NCBI RefSeq assembly: GCF_001540865.1
Contig: NC_033631.1
Coordinates: forward strand, 518,687 to 582,686
Length of the DNA stretch: 64,000 bases
Direction of reading: 5' to 3'
DNA from: Ananas comosus
Taxonomy: Eukaryota > Streptophyta > Magnoliopsida > Poales > Bromeliaceae
Part shown: in pieces, positions 24,400 to 36,760 of the stretch
How the letters are laid out: every line of letters starts with the position of its first letter
How positions within the stretch are numbered: the stretch's first letter is position 1
Notes under the pieces: model-generated
Database searches by the model: none
What the model was told of the DNA's origin: nothing
The model's input: only the letters and a program-made list of their open reading frames with translations
Program-made: the position numbers and the translations under genes

Positions 24400-24900
24400 A
24401 TTAATAAATATATGGAGAGTTTTAAAGTTTTTATAGAATAAATAAAAATAAAAAAAAGAAAGGTTATATGAAGAGTATACAAGGAGGTATGACGTCAATG
24501 GTGGGCAATTCAATTGAACCCAATTTGTACTCGATTTATAGATGATCTTAATTTTTTTTTTTAGTTTTATGGAGAAAGCAGGAATTAAATTTTCGTTTAT
24601 TCTTTACAATCTTTCCATATAAACTTTTCTGAATTTTAGTTTTATGAAAAACGCAAGGATTGAATTCCCATTTATTTTTTTTCAACCACTACCATTTTAC
24701 TATATAAACTTTCCCATTTTATTATTAAAGTATCTTTATTGTCTATAACGATTGTTAAGTAATTATCTTAAATTGAGATCTCTATATAAACTTTATACAG
24801 TTTTATATTTTTTCCATAAAAGTTATAATCGGAAGATTCTCCTCATTTAATCTTTTAATTTTTAAAAAGTCCTCATATACACGTTAACGGGGTTATATTT
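24400..24900. repeat. Direct repeat D1, copy 2
   Basis: Same-direction partner of 18610-19110. Downstream, 24900-25580 is AT-rich and shows nothing recognisable. Confidence 0.6.
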
Positions 24901-25599
24901 TTATAGTAAGAAATTGTCGAATTAATTCGAAAACCTATTTTGTCAACAAAGCGTAATAAATTAATTGTACCGTAGTCTCATTTTCCAAAACTTAAGCTCA
25001 TTGCAGCCTGAGGCTGTATTCACACTCCACAATTTATATTTTTATATTTTTATGATAAGAGATGGTCGAATTCGAAAACTTCTTTTTTTTTTAGTACATG
25101 ATAGAAACTAAGTAAATTCAGATTAATAATGTCAGCCTTAACGTACTCCTTCGAGTTGACATCGTCAAGCTTAATTGATGTCGTTAACTTCTCTATTTGA
25201 AGTTTTATTACCATTTGAATAAAAGGATTAGTGTAAACTTTTATTATAAAAAAAAGGAACATGTAATCTCTGTTGGAGCACTAGTACACATATTTCACCA
25301 TTTTAAATGTTTATGTTAAGAGTTGACGTTAGCTTGTTGGTTCTAATAAAAATTGGTGCCGAGAAAATGCTTTGTTCTACATACGACAACATTATAAACA
25401 ACCTAAAATTAATATACGAATAAATAATAATATAAGTTAGTTTATACTTATACTTCATTCAACTTTTAAAAGTTTATACATATAGATTTAACCTGCCATC
25501 TCTAACTTTATACTCTTCCATATCTCGACTCTACATTCCCACGTGACCACGTGTTTATATAGGCATGTGGGCCAAGTAGCTTTTTATTAAAGAACCTTG

Positions 25600-26330
25600 A
25601 TGGCGGTAACATCGAGCTTCACTGCGGAGCCAATTTTTTTTTTTTCCAAATATTTAGAAGGACCTGGTCCAGGTGTTTTAGTGTCGAGGTACCTGGTCCA
25701 GGTGGTGGAGTAGATATATATATCCTCGTAACTAACCCGCTTCTTGTTTAGCCTACTGTATAGGTAACCTACTGCACCACTTGGCCCAGGTATATTGACT
25801 TGAGGGTGAACCACCCGCAACACTGCACCGCCTCATAATAACCACCCTTAACTTAGACTCCTGGCCAAGTCTATATAGACCTGGTTTGGCCGGGTGGCCA
25901 AGCCTATATTAAACTGGGCCTGGGTTGAATTATTGTTCACTTTAAATAGTGAATAATGAATACAGGATATAATATATATTTTTTTTTAATAATTAAAATA
26001 TTATTATAAATATGGTTATTAAACCATAGCTTTAAATTAATATTCGTTTTTAGCTGTATTCGGTGTAAAATAAAATAAAATAAAATAAAATAAAATAAAT
26101 TATATAAACGTGCGAGAAATAATTGAGCTCAAGGATTTTTCCTTTTGTCAAAGTAGCATGATTATTTTAACGATTAAAATTATTTAAAAGATTAAATTAA
26201 ATAATTGTGTTAAATTTCCGAATGAGATATTAACACCCTGGCCAGGCCAACCCTATTTTATTTGGCTTGGCCTTGCCAAATGGGGTTTTTTAATTTTCAA
26301 TAAGCCACCTGGCCCTGAACAACTCGTGTA
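25600..26330. repeat. CCTGG/CCAGG word-rich repeat segment with an (AAAAT)n tract
   Basis: Repeated words such as ACCTGGTCCAGG (25660, 25690) and GGCCAAGCCTATAT-like units, then an (AAAAT)n run at 26069-26098. No coding region is supported. It lies in mirror block c, so the strand sense is invalid. Confidence 0.4.
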
Positions 26331-26693
26331 ATTAATTAATTTTAATTAGAAATCCTCAAACTACCCGTATTAGAACCAGCCACCAACGATGTGCACCGTA
26401 TAAAAAGAATTATGTAATAAAAGAGGTTAAAAAATTTAAATAAATAAAAAATAAAAATAAAAATAAAAAAAATTAAATCACAAACCCACGTGCAAACCCT
26501 TTGTGTTAATTACCTCTCCACCACCGCACCCTACGTAATCTCCTCAGGATGCACAAGATTAATACGAAGCGCATGGGCGTTAACTATGAAAAATAAAAAC
26601 GAATACAAAACTTTTATTATAATTTATTCAATTAGACATACACTGCGTAGTCATATGACAACGAAGTTGATATATAGGTATTGGCACGTAGCA

Positions 26694-26696
<3 letters not shown>

Positions 26697-26791
<95 letters not shown>

Positions 26792-27330
26792 TCAATCTTA
26801 TGATAGCTATCGTTTACCCAAAGCAACAGTAAGTAAATAAAAGATACTACCTCGGAGGTTTAGCTGCTAGCCGTGGCAACTTGTACTAAATATGGCGAAC
26901 TTCACAAATCTTTAGTTTAAAGTATGTAAAAGCTATAACAAGAGAATAGGCAGCTCACCTGTGTTTTTACTTGCCGACTTTTTACTTATAAGAAAATTTT
27001 TACTACTATCCTCAGAACATTAGTTCTAATTCTCATATCTAGAACAAAATTTATCAAATTTCTTAAGAGATTGGTTTTAAGTTAACGACACCTATAGAAA
27101 TGCGGCAATTTGCTCTTTTGCGGAGTGCAGCTGGTAATTTTAATGTTTAAAACTTTGGGAAACTAGTAATCCGTTTCATACAGCTTTTCTAAACTTTAAA
27201 CTAAAGATTTATGAAGTTCACCATATCTAGTATAAGTTGCCACGGCTAGCAGCTAAACTTCCGAGACAGTAGCTTTTGTTTACCCACCGTTACTTCAGGC
27301 AAACGATAGCTATCATAAAATCGAGTTGAT
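26697..27330. mobile_element. (TA)n(TC)n tract plus foldback element F5 (inside mirror block)
   Basis: A (TA)n then (TC)n microsatellite at 26697-26788 is followed by long arms: GATAGCTATCGTTTACCC...GCTGCTAGCCGTGGCAA on the left and TTGCCACGGCTAGCAGC...GCAAACGATAGCTATC on the right. Same plan as F2 and F4. Confidence 0.6.
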
Positions 27331-27972
27331 ATATGTGAAACCTTTGGCATATGACCAGCCTTGGAAAATAACAACAACTACATAAATATATACAATGTAC
27401 ACGCCTGATTAAAAACGTACACTGTATACTAGTTATATATACAATCGTGTAGTTGCCAAATATTCCCAAGACATAAAACGCAATAACATCATCTTGAGTA
27501 GCTCATTAATTACGAGGCGGTAGGGTATATATACTTAAAAAAACATATGTAAGCTACCCAAATAATATACATTTATTTAATTAGACACATCTATAAAATG
27601 ACATAGTTATGTAGTTGTTAGATATTTTTATCGTAAAACCAAGAAGTTATATCCATCCATGGAAAATACAGGCGATTATACCACTGACAACCACATTCAT
27701 GTGGTTTTATCTCTAATCTGAATTTACTCACTTTTTATAGCTGCTTAGTTAGTTCGTCCTCGTGCTTTTTGGAGCGTGTGATTAAATTCTTCTAAATTCA
27801 AGAGACACCAACCATTTTGAGAGCTTGACTATTATTGTTTCATAACTGTGCAGAGGAAGACTTATATTTCCGAGCTGAGAACAATATACCGAAGTAGTTT
27901 GAGACATATTTATATACTCAAGTTTCTAAGTGATTTTTAGTTTTGAAATAAATCCGAGAGAGAGAGAGTTTA

Positions 27973-28486
27973 GTGATGTTGTTTTTGCCAGATATCGCTG
28001 TGAAAATTTATATCCATGTACAGTTTTTTTACGACGATCGATTTTAATGGCTGTGAAAATTTTTCACAACGATATACACCCCAGCGATTCATATATCACT
28101 GTCAATTTCTCACAGCGATATTGGATTTTCTCACGACGATTAAATGGTTGTGAATAAATTCGTAAATCGTTGGCGGCTTTGAGATAGAGCAACCGACGGC
28201 ACCGCCTCCTCCTGCTGTCCTTTACGAGAAGCAGATCTTAAAGTCACCTAACTCACTTCTCTCTTCTTTTCTACTATTAATTAAAAAGAAAAAAAAAGAA
28301 AAGACAAACATTAGCCCGGTTTACCTGACCCACACCACCCAACTTATCTCATTAGAAAATAAGAACCAACCTAACCTGAAATATAAATCCGTAATCATCT
28401 ATAAAAAAAATTCAAAATCGTATTTACCCTATGAATAAGTTTTCACAGGGTTTATACATAAAGATATTGGATTAAGACAACATCAC
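27973..28486. mobile_element. Non-autonomous CACTA element, mirrored (514 bp)
   Basis: Ends GTGATGTTGTTTTTG and AAGACAACATCAC; in mirrored reading these are the CACTA termini. The flanking triplets are TTA on both sides (27970-27972 and 28487-28489). Over almost its whole length it is an ordinary reverse complement of 17639-18157, so the two are opposite-facing copies of one family. No protein. Confidence 0.85.
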
Positions 28487-28834
28487 TTATAATTCCTTAT
28501 TGTTCCGTTTATTTTATCTATACTCTTAATATAAACCACACGCCAATTTACAATGTATCCAACCTTCTAATTTTTAACGTTCACACATCCAAAGTATATA
28601 TCTTTCAATTAAAACTAACGTTGAGGTGGTACTAACGATCCTTTATATATCACCATTGTGATTGTGGTGTCACCCATATAAGTTATTTTTTAATTATAAT
28701 AAAGTATTATTTTATATGTTTGTGACTATTCAATAATATGTAATAAATCAGATACACATTCTATATGAATATACGTATATACATCAACCGAAGTGTAGTC
28801 ACAGTGTCCAACATATATTCCCATTTGAAGTTTA

Positions 28835-29200
28835 TGGTGAGGACATAAAAGCGTGAAAGAATAAAATGATGGTACACTAAATTTCACATATATAATTCAA
28901 TCACAGTACACCAAATAAAAATAGAAAAATAGTCGAAAAAGCAATTATAAAACAATTTAATATATATTTTTTGAAGTTTATGCATGGGGTAGATCGATCC
29001 ATATAGCTTATAAGTGAAATCATGGGAAATCAAAATTAAAACAGTGACTAAATTGTTTTTTTTTAATCACCTTAGCTATTATTTTTTTATATTTACTTTA
29101 GTGACCCATGATTTAACTATGTGAAATTTAGTGCCCTATGATTTCACTCTTCTATACTTTGGTGTCTATACCATAAATTTCAAAAAGGATAATGAATATA
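28835..29200. mobile_element. MITE-like element, family M1 copy 3 (inside mirror block)
   Basis: Shares the arms and ATTTAGTCACTG-like core with 12781-13190 and 13665-13992, here with an internal CATATATTAAA segment. No protein. Confidence 0.45.
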
Positions 29201-29434
29201 TATATATGAAATAAACAATTTTGTTAAAAAATTTCCTACGTCCACCTTGTAGTTTATTAAACCGATGTGTAATCGTATGTTTTCAGTTTATCTTTGTCAG
29301 GTGTACACTCCTAAAACTTGGATCGAATCTTGGACCATAGGTTTTTTCTCCGTGTTTGTGATGTGTTATCTTAGGATACCCTCAACTAAGTTTAAGAAAA
29401 AATTAATATATATAAAGAATTATTAGTCGATGAT

Positions 29435-29680
29435 ACGATAGCTTTTATATCTCTTAAATTACGAAGGCTAAAAAAACAAAGAATCTAGTCAGGGAATTAA
29501 TAAAAATTAGAAATCTAATTATGACAATAAGACACCTCTAGCTGGTGAGTTGAGATTCTTATAATGAGTTAGGATCCCCCCTGGTGCTAGTATATAGGGT
29601 TTGCATATTAAGAACTAGGTTCTCAGTTTTTTAGTCTTCATAGTTTAGCAGATATGAAGACTATCGTATCATCGAGATGT
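29435..29680. mobile_element. MITE related to the 15885-16370 pair (inside mirror block)
   Basis: Contains inverted versions of that pair's core (GAGTTGAGATTCTTATAATG, GGGTTTGCATATTAAG) and ends in a GATACGATAG hairpin. 29690-32700 beyond it is AT-rich DNA in which I see no gene. Confidence 0.45.
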
Positions 29681-32600
29681 GAAAGAATTAACAGTACTAA
29701 TTAATGGATTGAAAATTAAGTGATTTCTTTTTATATTATCGTTTATTTTAATGATATTTCAGCTAAGAAAACGGTAATATAACTAATTAATGATTATTGT
29801 GTCGAGTTTTAAAAGAAAGCTAATTTTAATGATTCATGAATAGAGCTATATTCAAGTTTTTTTAACTATTTTTATATATTATTCTTCGTTAATCTTCTAT
29901 AACCACTATTTATTTTATTTATAAGTTATGGTAATACACAGTTATATATATATCTATAAAAACAACTGGACGTCCATAGCTATGCCATGTTGTGTATGAC
30001 AAAGTTGTTCAAAAACCGTGCTAGCGGACGAAAACTTAAAAATTCATGAGTTTACCTGGAAGGATGTTAGAAAAAAGATAAGATGATTTTCCTTTGTTTG
30101 AACTTGAAAAAATGTTTAAACATTTTCTTTTTTCATTATTTTTTCATCTACGTTTTTCGAAGAATTTCATTTAATTACAACTCTAAAGATGTAGTAGTTA
30201 TCACCAACCACACACTGTGATACTGAATTTACAGATTTAAATTAATTTTCACCAGGTGATTAATTTCCCTAATCCGTATATCCTCCAACACTCGAAAAAA
30301 AAAAAAAAAACTCTTTTTCCAACACTCGAACAATCACGTTGAATCCATATACCTCTACAAACTAGTTGAGGCAAAGCTTAACGTCTCTCTAATGTTGTAT
30401 ACACCACTCTTTCATGCTAGCTACTTGTTTATAAGATAAATAAAGACATACACTACAGTGCAAAGAGTATAGCGTTATTTAAGTGATACTATATAAAAAA
30501 TGCTACGTTAGTCTTTTGGTTTTTTATTTCGTATAAGGATATATGGGGCAGAGATAGTATAGATATTTGCAATCTATCCAAAGTTATGATCGAGATGCTT
30601 GGGAATTAAACTAACAAGACATTTCTTAGAAAATATCTAACAACTATATAACTGTTTAATTATTTTATAAAAATAAATGTATGTATTATTTAATATTTGA
30701 AGGAGTAATATATATATTTTTTACTCGTTTATTAAAAAAATTTTTAATTTTCACTATATATTTAAACTCTACGATATACATACATCCAGTGACCTTTTAT
30801 AAATAAGTGTACCTTTAGTACTATACAATTTTATCGTTAGTGAATTTATTAATGATACGTAATTTATTAATAATACGTAATTTATTAATGAGGTGGTTTT
30901 TTGTTTTAAAATAAAAAAAAAGACGTCATTTTAAATTCGACGTTGGAGTTTAATTTGAACTATCACTATAATCCACTAAGTTTCAATATTTTCCACAAGA
31001 AAAGTAATTAATCTTTATAAAAAACGGGTGAGTGTTACAAAATCTGGTAAATTAAATGAACGTTAATTACTACACTATCTAGAACCATCTAGAAAGAATT
31101 CGGGGAACCATTAATTTTAATAGTAAATGAGTGTGAGATATACACTTAACACAGTTAATAATCATCATCATATTTAATGAAAATGAATGTTAACATCTTA
31201 TCAAATGATTGTACGATTCTAATTCCTACAATTACCTATGTCTATGGACTTTAAAATAGGTTTAAACTTAAACTTGTTCCGCCCAAATGAGCTATTATTT
31301 ACTTATGGCAAAACCTATACCCATATCTTTTGTTTTTAAACTGGCTAAAACGGCCATGGACTAGGCTCGGGCTTAGCCTGGGTTTCGGTTTAACTAAAAT
31401 GCTATATATTACATATATTTACAAACTATAATATACATTTAAACATAAAACTTTTAAATCTAAAACTATATTATATAAAACTTTATACCATTTCTCTTTA
31501 TTAATAAAGACCAAGCCGAGAAACCCAAAGACCAAGTCTAAAGTCTAAAAGTCAGACTAAGTATAAGCTCGAGTCCAAAGCTCAAACCAACAGTGTAAGC
31601 CTAAATCTAAAAACTTTTAAGTAAGGCTTAGACTTAGCAACTGTAGAGATCGATTCTCTCTTCCAAAATCAACATCAACTATGTTAAGTACTGTTTTACT
31701 CTATTGGTTTTTATTAGTTATTTTTATACTATATATAGTGGTATTCACTTAACCCGAATCGTGAAGTTCAATATATATTGACCTGTATTGTAAAAAGAAA
31801 ATACATTGTTAAGAAAATGAAATTCCTTTTACAAAAAAAAAAAAGGTGAATATCAAAATGTTGAAAAAATGAATACAGATATACCTTAAAGAATAATAAT
31901 AATCAAGTTGTTAAAAAATATATGAATTGCGTTCTTTCTCTCTAAAAATAATTAAGAACAATAGATAATATTAATAGTAAAATGGTCATTTTATTTTCTA
32001 TTACGATATTGAGACGTAGGTTTTCACCTACGTAGAGAATGTAAGAGAGATAGGTTTCGCATAAAAAAAGTGTGACAGAATACGTACAGAGGATAAAAAC
32101 ATTATGATTTTTAAATTTTTAATTTCAACAGATTTAGAATCTAATTACATAAACGACATTATAAATGTGATTATAAAAACATTTTCTCACAAATTAAGAG
32201 CCTTTTTATATATAGAATCTTTTATTAAAAGACTGATTTTCATAAAAAATTAAACAGGTAAACTAAAGATCCTTTTCATCGAAAAGAATCTTTTTTTTTT
32301 TAGGGATCTAAAATGATATTTTTTTTCATCACAAAAGGAAACTTAATAATAAATAGGCCTTTGGTTTTGAATACCTTAATAATTACGAACAAAAAAAAAA
32401 GGTATTTGAATAAAAAGAAACGTTTTTTTATTAACACGTGCTAAAAGCCTCGTTGGTTTGTGAGGGATTTTTATTAATTTAATGATCTAGAGGAGGAATT
32501 AAGTTAGTGAGGTAATATATTTTTGAGAAGCAAGTTTGGTTTACTTTAATTAATAAATGAGGTTTAATTAATGTTCGTGCATGGGGAGCATTTGACGTTA

Positions 32601-32742
32601 TTCATTAATTGTTAATGATCACGTACGAGAGTAACCTTGGTACTTTTGTGTTAATTAATTGATGAGTGTTTAATTTAATATATTATTATTTGTGATCGAT
32701 ATATTTATGAGAGCGTACGTATATATTTAGTTTAGTTTGATT

Positions 32743-32773
<31 letters not shown>

Positions 32774-32847
32774 CAAATCTAATATATATATATATATCTC
32801 TCTCTCTAATTATATTATTATTAATCAAAATTATCAAAATTAAAACA

Positions 32848-33058
32848 TACCCCCTCCTCCTCTTCTCCCTACTAGTACTAGTAGTACTTATAATAAACCT
32901 TCCTAATTCCAACTAATCCCTCTTTACCTATTGTGTAATGTCGTCAACAGTCTCCTAAGACGAACACCCACTCCCCCTGAAGAGGAAGAGACGTACGAAC
33001 CGATCCCGAAAACCTTGATGACGGGTTTTGTACCACCGGTGGAGTAAACTGGTGTTTC
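32848..33058. CDS. Mirrored exon 1 of the BMT5-like methyltransferase
   Basis: The left-to-right complement of this stretch starts with ATG and reads 70 codons plus one base, ending AAAG|GTGTTG (a donor). The peptide begins MGEEEKRDDHDHH and contains the motif run RILLVGEGDFSFSACLARAF, the SAM-binding signature of BMT5-like proteins, then NMVATSFDHK. Its single leftover base G joins the two-base start of exon 2 (11361) to make Asp. No written-orientation frame gives this peptide. Reversing block c in place puts it on the minus strand just upstream of exon 2. Confidence rests on family motif, start codon, donor and phase all agreeing. Confidence 0.88.
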
Positions 33059-33059
33059 C

Positions 33060-33265
33060 ACAACATTTTTTGTATTTACCAATATATTAACTAAGTAAAA
33101 AATACAATTAAATCCTACGTACGTTATTACATTACAACATTAGAAAACAAAGGAAAGAGAGAGAGAGAGAGAAAAAAAAGAAGAAACTTAGTAAGGGTAC
33201 TTTATGTATATACATCGAATATTATATTCCACGTACGAATTAAACAGTTTTCTATATATATGAGA

Positions 33266-33309
<44 letters not shown>

Positions 33310-33370
33310 ATCTTAGTTACTCTAGTAGTGACAGATTTCGTCAACTATCTACAAAAAAAAAAAAAATGAG

Positions 33371-33401
<31 letters not shown>

Positions 33402-33562
33402 CTTTACATCTAGCACAAGAGAGAGAGAGCAATCTTAGTTACCTCATCAAGAATCCATAAAAATTGAGTATATATATACATATATTACATCTAGAACAAG
33501 AGAGAGATAGCAATCTTAGTTACTTTAGTAGTGGTAAATCTCATCAAACACCCATAAAAAAT

Positions 33563-33602
<40 letters not shown>

Positions 33603-33728
33603 TATATATATATATATATATATGATAAGATCCCATATCGTACGTACGTACGTTGCATTAGAGAAAACTAATCATGAATAAAAAGAGAAATCGATCAATT
33701 TTGGTTACTCTGGTACTAACAAATCTCG
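33060..33728. repeat. (GA)n and (TA)n microsatellites at the right end of mirror block c
   Basis: (GA)n at 33272-33307 and 33565-33600, (TA)n at 33376-33400 and 33600-33622, and a thrice-repeated word GCAATCTTAGTTAC. In correct orientation this is intron 1 of the BMT5-like gene. It ends at the 'n' at 33729. Confidence 0.6.
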
Positions 33729-33904
33729 NCATCCATCTTGTAAGCTGTGGTTGAAGCTTAATTGTGTAGTATCAGCATATAGAAGAAGAGATTAGTTACG
33801 AATTTTGTAGTAGAAATAGTAGTTTTGGCATTGATTTTTGTTTCTTTGATTAAATCTATAAACAAAAAGATCTAGTGTACTATTATAATTAGGAGTTTAC
33901 TTAC

Positions 33905-36760
33905 ATATGATCGAAACCAATCAACAAAATTCTCCACATGAATCTTATTTATAACCATATCACTTGGGCGTGTTCCACGATTCTGCCTTTTTATTGCACT
34001 TTTATGAATACTAGACAAAAAGAAATAATGTTAATATCAAGCAATTAAAACTAGTAAGTACATAATACTTACATGATATAGTTATTTACCTACGAAAAGG
34101 AATTATTTCATTACTATTGAACAGTACATATCGATGAGCTTGCATCCATGACTTTTGATCAAGAAGAATATTTGATATTGCTCCCATTGAATCATCGATA
34201 TTCCTAGCGGGCCTATTGAATGTTGTCTCGATAGTTTCCAAGTATCTTGAGCAAAACGTCATACATTCTTCTACCATATAGCCTTCTGCAATTGAACCCT
34301 CTGGATGAGCCTTATTACGTACCTCAGACTTAAGCCAAAAGAGAGCCCTATAGGTTGAAAAGATAACATAGACTATAAGAGTTAAAAGACAATTAGGTTA
34401 AGTAAAAAGTAACAAGCTGACTAGGTCAAACCTAACCTCTCGATAGGATACATCCAACGATAGTGAACTGGTCCTGCAATTTTGGCTTCAGTAGCTAAAT
34501 GGACGACCAAATGTACCATAATGGTAAAAAACGAAGGAGGAAAGATTATTTCCAAATGACATAGAGTTTCCACAATTCGAGATTCCAATTGCTCAAGTTC
34601 ACGTACATCCAAAGTTTTGGAACACAACTCACGAAAGAAACAACACAAGTCGATTAGAGGTGCAACTACTCTCTTCGGCAAAACCCCACGCAATGCTATC
34701 GGAAGAAGTTGTTGCATTAAAATATGACAATCATGACTCTTTAAACCTATCATTTTGCGTTCCTTAAGCTGAATACAGCGTGATAGGTTAGATGAGTAGC
34801 CATCCGGCACTTTCACATTTTTCAAAATTTTTAAAAACTCGTCCTTCTCTTTTAGAGACATTGTGAAGCAACTTGGTGGTAAAATAATTTTATTTAGTCC
34901 AACACTTTGAGAATGAAGCTCAGGTCGTAACCCCATATCTTTTAAATCAAGGCGTGCCTTCAGATTGTCCTTTGATTTGCCATCAAAATTCATTAATGTG
35001 CCAAGAACATTATCGCAGATATTTTTTTCAATATGCATCACATCGAGATTGTGACGCAACAGATGGTGTTCCCAGTAAGGTAACATAAAAAATATACTCC
35101 TTTTCTTCCATGGTTGATACTCTATATTTTTATTTCTTTTTCTCTTTCCTTTTGACATATTAATATGCTTACCAAAGTGACATTCAACGTATTGAGTGTG
35201 CTCCAAAATTTCTGCTCCAGATAATATTTTAGGTGCCAACTCCTTTTCTTGAGTGCCATCGAATGATATCCTATCTTTTCGAAATCTGTGATTCTTGTGT
35301 AGGAATCGCCTATGGCCCATAAAGCAGTATTTGCCACCGTATTTTAACCAACGAGAGCGAGTATCATAATTACAAGAAGGACAAGAAAGAGGACCCTTGG
35401 TGCTCCATCCAGATAAGTCACCATATGCAGGAAAGTCATTGATTGTCCATAACAATGCAGCACGCATACAAAAATTCTCTCCGACAGATGCATCGTATGT
35501 ATCAAGGCCGAGCTCCCACAATTGTACTAACTCCTCGATCAAAGGTTGCAAATATACATCTATACTAATAGAAGGTGAATTCGGGCCTGGAATGAGCAAT
35601 GACAAAATCAAGGAAGACCTTTTCATGCATACCCATGGTGGCAAGTTGTATGGGACCAAGATGACAGGCCAACAACTGTACTTAGTGCTCATAGTTCGAA
35701 AAGGATTGAACCCATCCGTTGCTAATCCGAGCCTAACATTGCGAGGATCTAACGAGAAGTCTGCATATCGCCTATCAAAACTTTTCCATGCTAATGAATC
35801 AGCAGGATGCCTCAACAACCCATCATTCGTCCGACCTTCAACATGCCATTTCATCATAGAAGCAGTTTTTGAGGACATGAATAATCTTTGAAGCCTTTGC
35901 TTTAGAGGGAACCATCGTAGGACTATTGCTGGCTTTTTCTTTTTGATGGACTTTTCTTCCGCATCTAAATTAATATTAACCTCATTAGTTTTCCATCTTG
36001 ATGTACTGCATTTTGGACAAACTTCACCATCTGCATTCTCTTTCCAGAATAGAATACAATTATTAGGACATGCATGAATCTTTTCATATCCAAGGCCTAG
36101 GTCCCTAATATATTTTTTCGCGACATAGCAATCATCTGGCAACTTAGCATCAGAAGGAAGCATATCTTTTAGTACTTCAAGGAGCATACTAAAAGATTTA
36201 TTACTCCACCCATGAAGGGCCTTCAAATGATATAAAACTACAATAGCTGCCAATTTGCTATACTTCTCACAACCATTGTACAAAGGTTGTTCAGCATCTT
36301 TAAGTAACTTATAAAATTTACTTGCATCTTCATTTGGAGCACCTTTAGGTTGCTGTGAATTAGAACCTTCCCCAGGTGAGTCTTGAAAATCACTATCATC
36401 TTGAAAGTCATCTTGAAGTTGATTGTTATGCATTTGAAATGCCTCATGTAGCATACCACGTATACTGTCATTCACACTATGGACCGGAAAACTATGGCTC
36501 TCATTAGTGGGATTAGATGTGGCTCTAGATATAGGTTCCTCATAAAAGAACCAATTATCATAATTAGGACTAATTCCATTGCAAATCAGGTGATCGCGTA
36601 CAACTTCCCGAGTCCAACTATAGGAATTTGTGCATTTCATACAAGGACATGAAATCCTCCCATCCTCTGACGCATTTTTAAAAGCAAAATCCACAAAATC
36701 ATTCGCTCCTTTGTAATATTCATATGTCCATCTACTCTTTTTTATCCAACTTTTATCCAT
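33905..36760 (-). CDS. CACTA (En/Spm) TNP2-type transposase, truncated at a contig joint
   Basis: Exons 36760-34437, 34347-34090 and 34010-33905 join in phase. The start is the ATG of MDKSWI, the usual N-terminus of this family; a longer frame upstream begins with TTG. Order: the Transpos_assoc zinc domain (SCPCMKC, about residues 20-75); the Transposase_21/TNP2 core (residues about 190-560, with CPNNCILFWKEN, LGLATDGFNPF and GDLSGWSTKGPLSCPSC); then a DUF4218-like region ending YPIER at the first splice, followed by EGSIAEGYMVEECMTFC and FVDWFRSY. The DUF4216-like C-terminal part is missing because the sequence stops at the 'n' at 33729. It acts on CACTA ends in the nucleus. One 784-codon frame without stops suggests recent activity. 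Confidence 0.85.

Larger units (their letters stand above)
11891..33728. other. Mirror block c (about 21.8 kb, reversed, not complemented)
   Basis: Four kinds of evidence show that the letters are in reverse order. (1) The missing first exon of the BMT5-like gene reads as the left-to-right complement at 32848-33058. (2) Two small CACTA elements (17639-18157 and 27973-28486) show GTGATG...CATCAC ends, the exact mirror of CACTAC...GTAGTG. (3) Right-to-left reading gives coding exons with splice signals at 24043-23971, 22149-21755 and 20266-20134. (4) CCCTAA/TAGGGTTT leader motifs near 21.8-22.5 kb appear only in mirrored reading. The right edge is the 'n' at 33729; the left edge is inferred at 11890/11891. 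After in-place reversal, position p becomes about 45619-p, which puts exon 1 at roughly 12.56-12.77 kb on the minus strand, about 1.2 kb upstream of exon 2. Confidence 0.85.

Noticed and set aside
18610..24900. An LTR retrotransposon bounded by the two D1 direct repeats
   Set aside because: No TG/CA ends in either reading, no primer site or purine tract, no polyprotein; hidden host-like exons lie between.
17639..28486. A single 10.8-kb element with about 500-bp terminal inverted repeats (Mutator-like)
   Set aside because: Each 'arm' is itself a complete small CACTA element with both termini and its own 3-bp target duplication.
14237..33622. CRISPR-like regular repeats
   Set aside because: The regular repeats are dinucleotide microsatellites and MITE arms; no spaced identical repeats exist and the DNA is plant nuclear.
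35397..35891. 164-codon plus-strand open frame
   Set aside because: Shadow of the minus-strand transposase exon.
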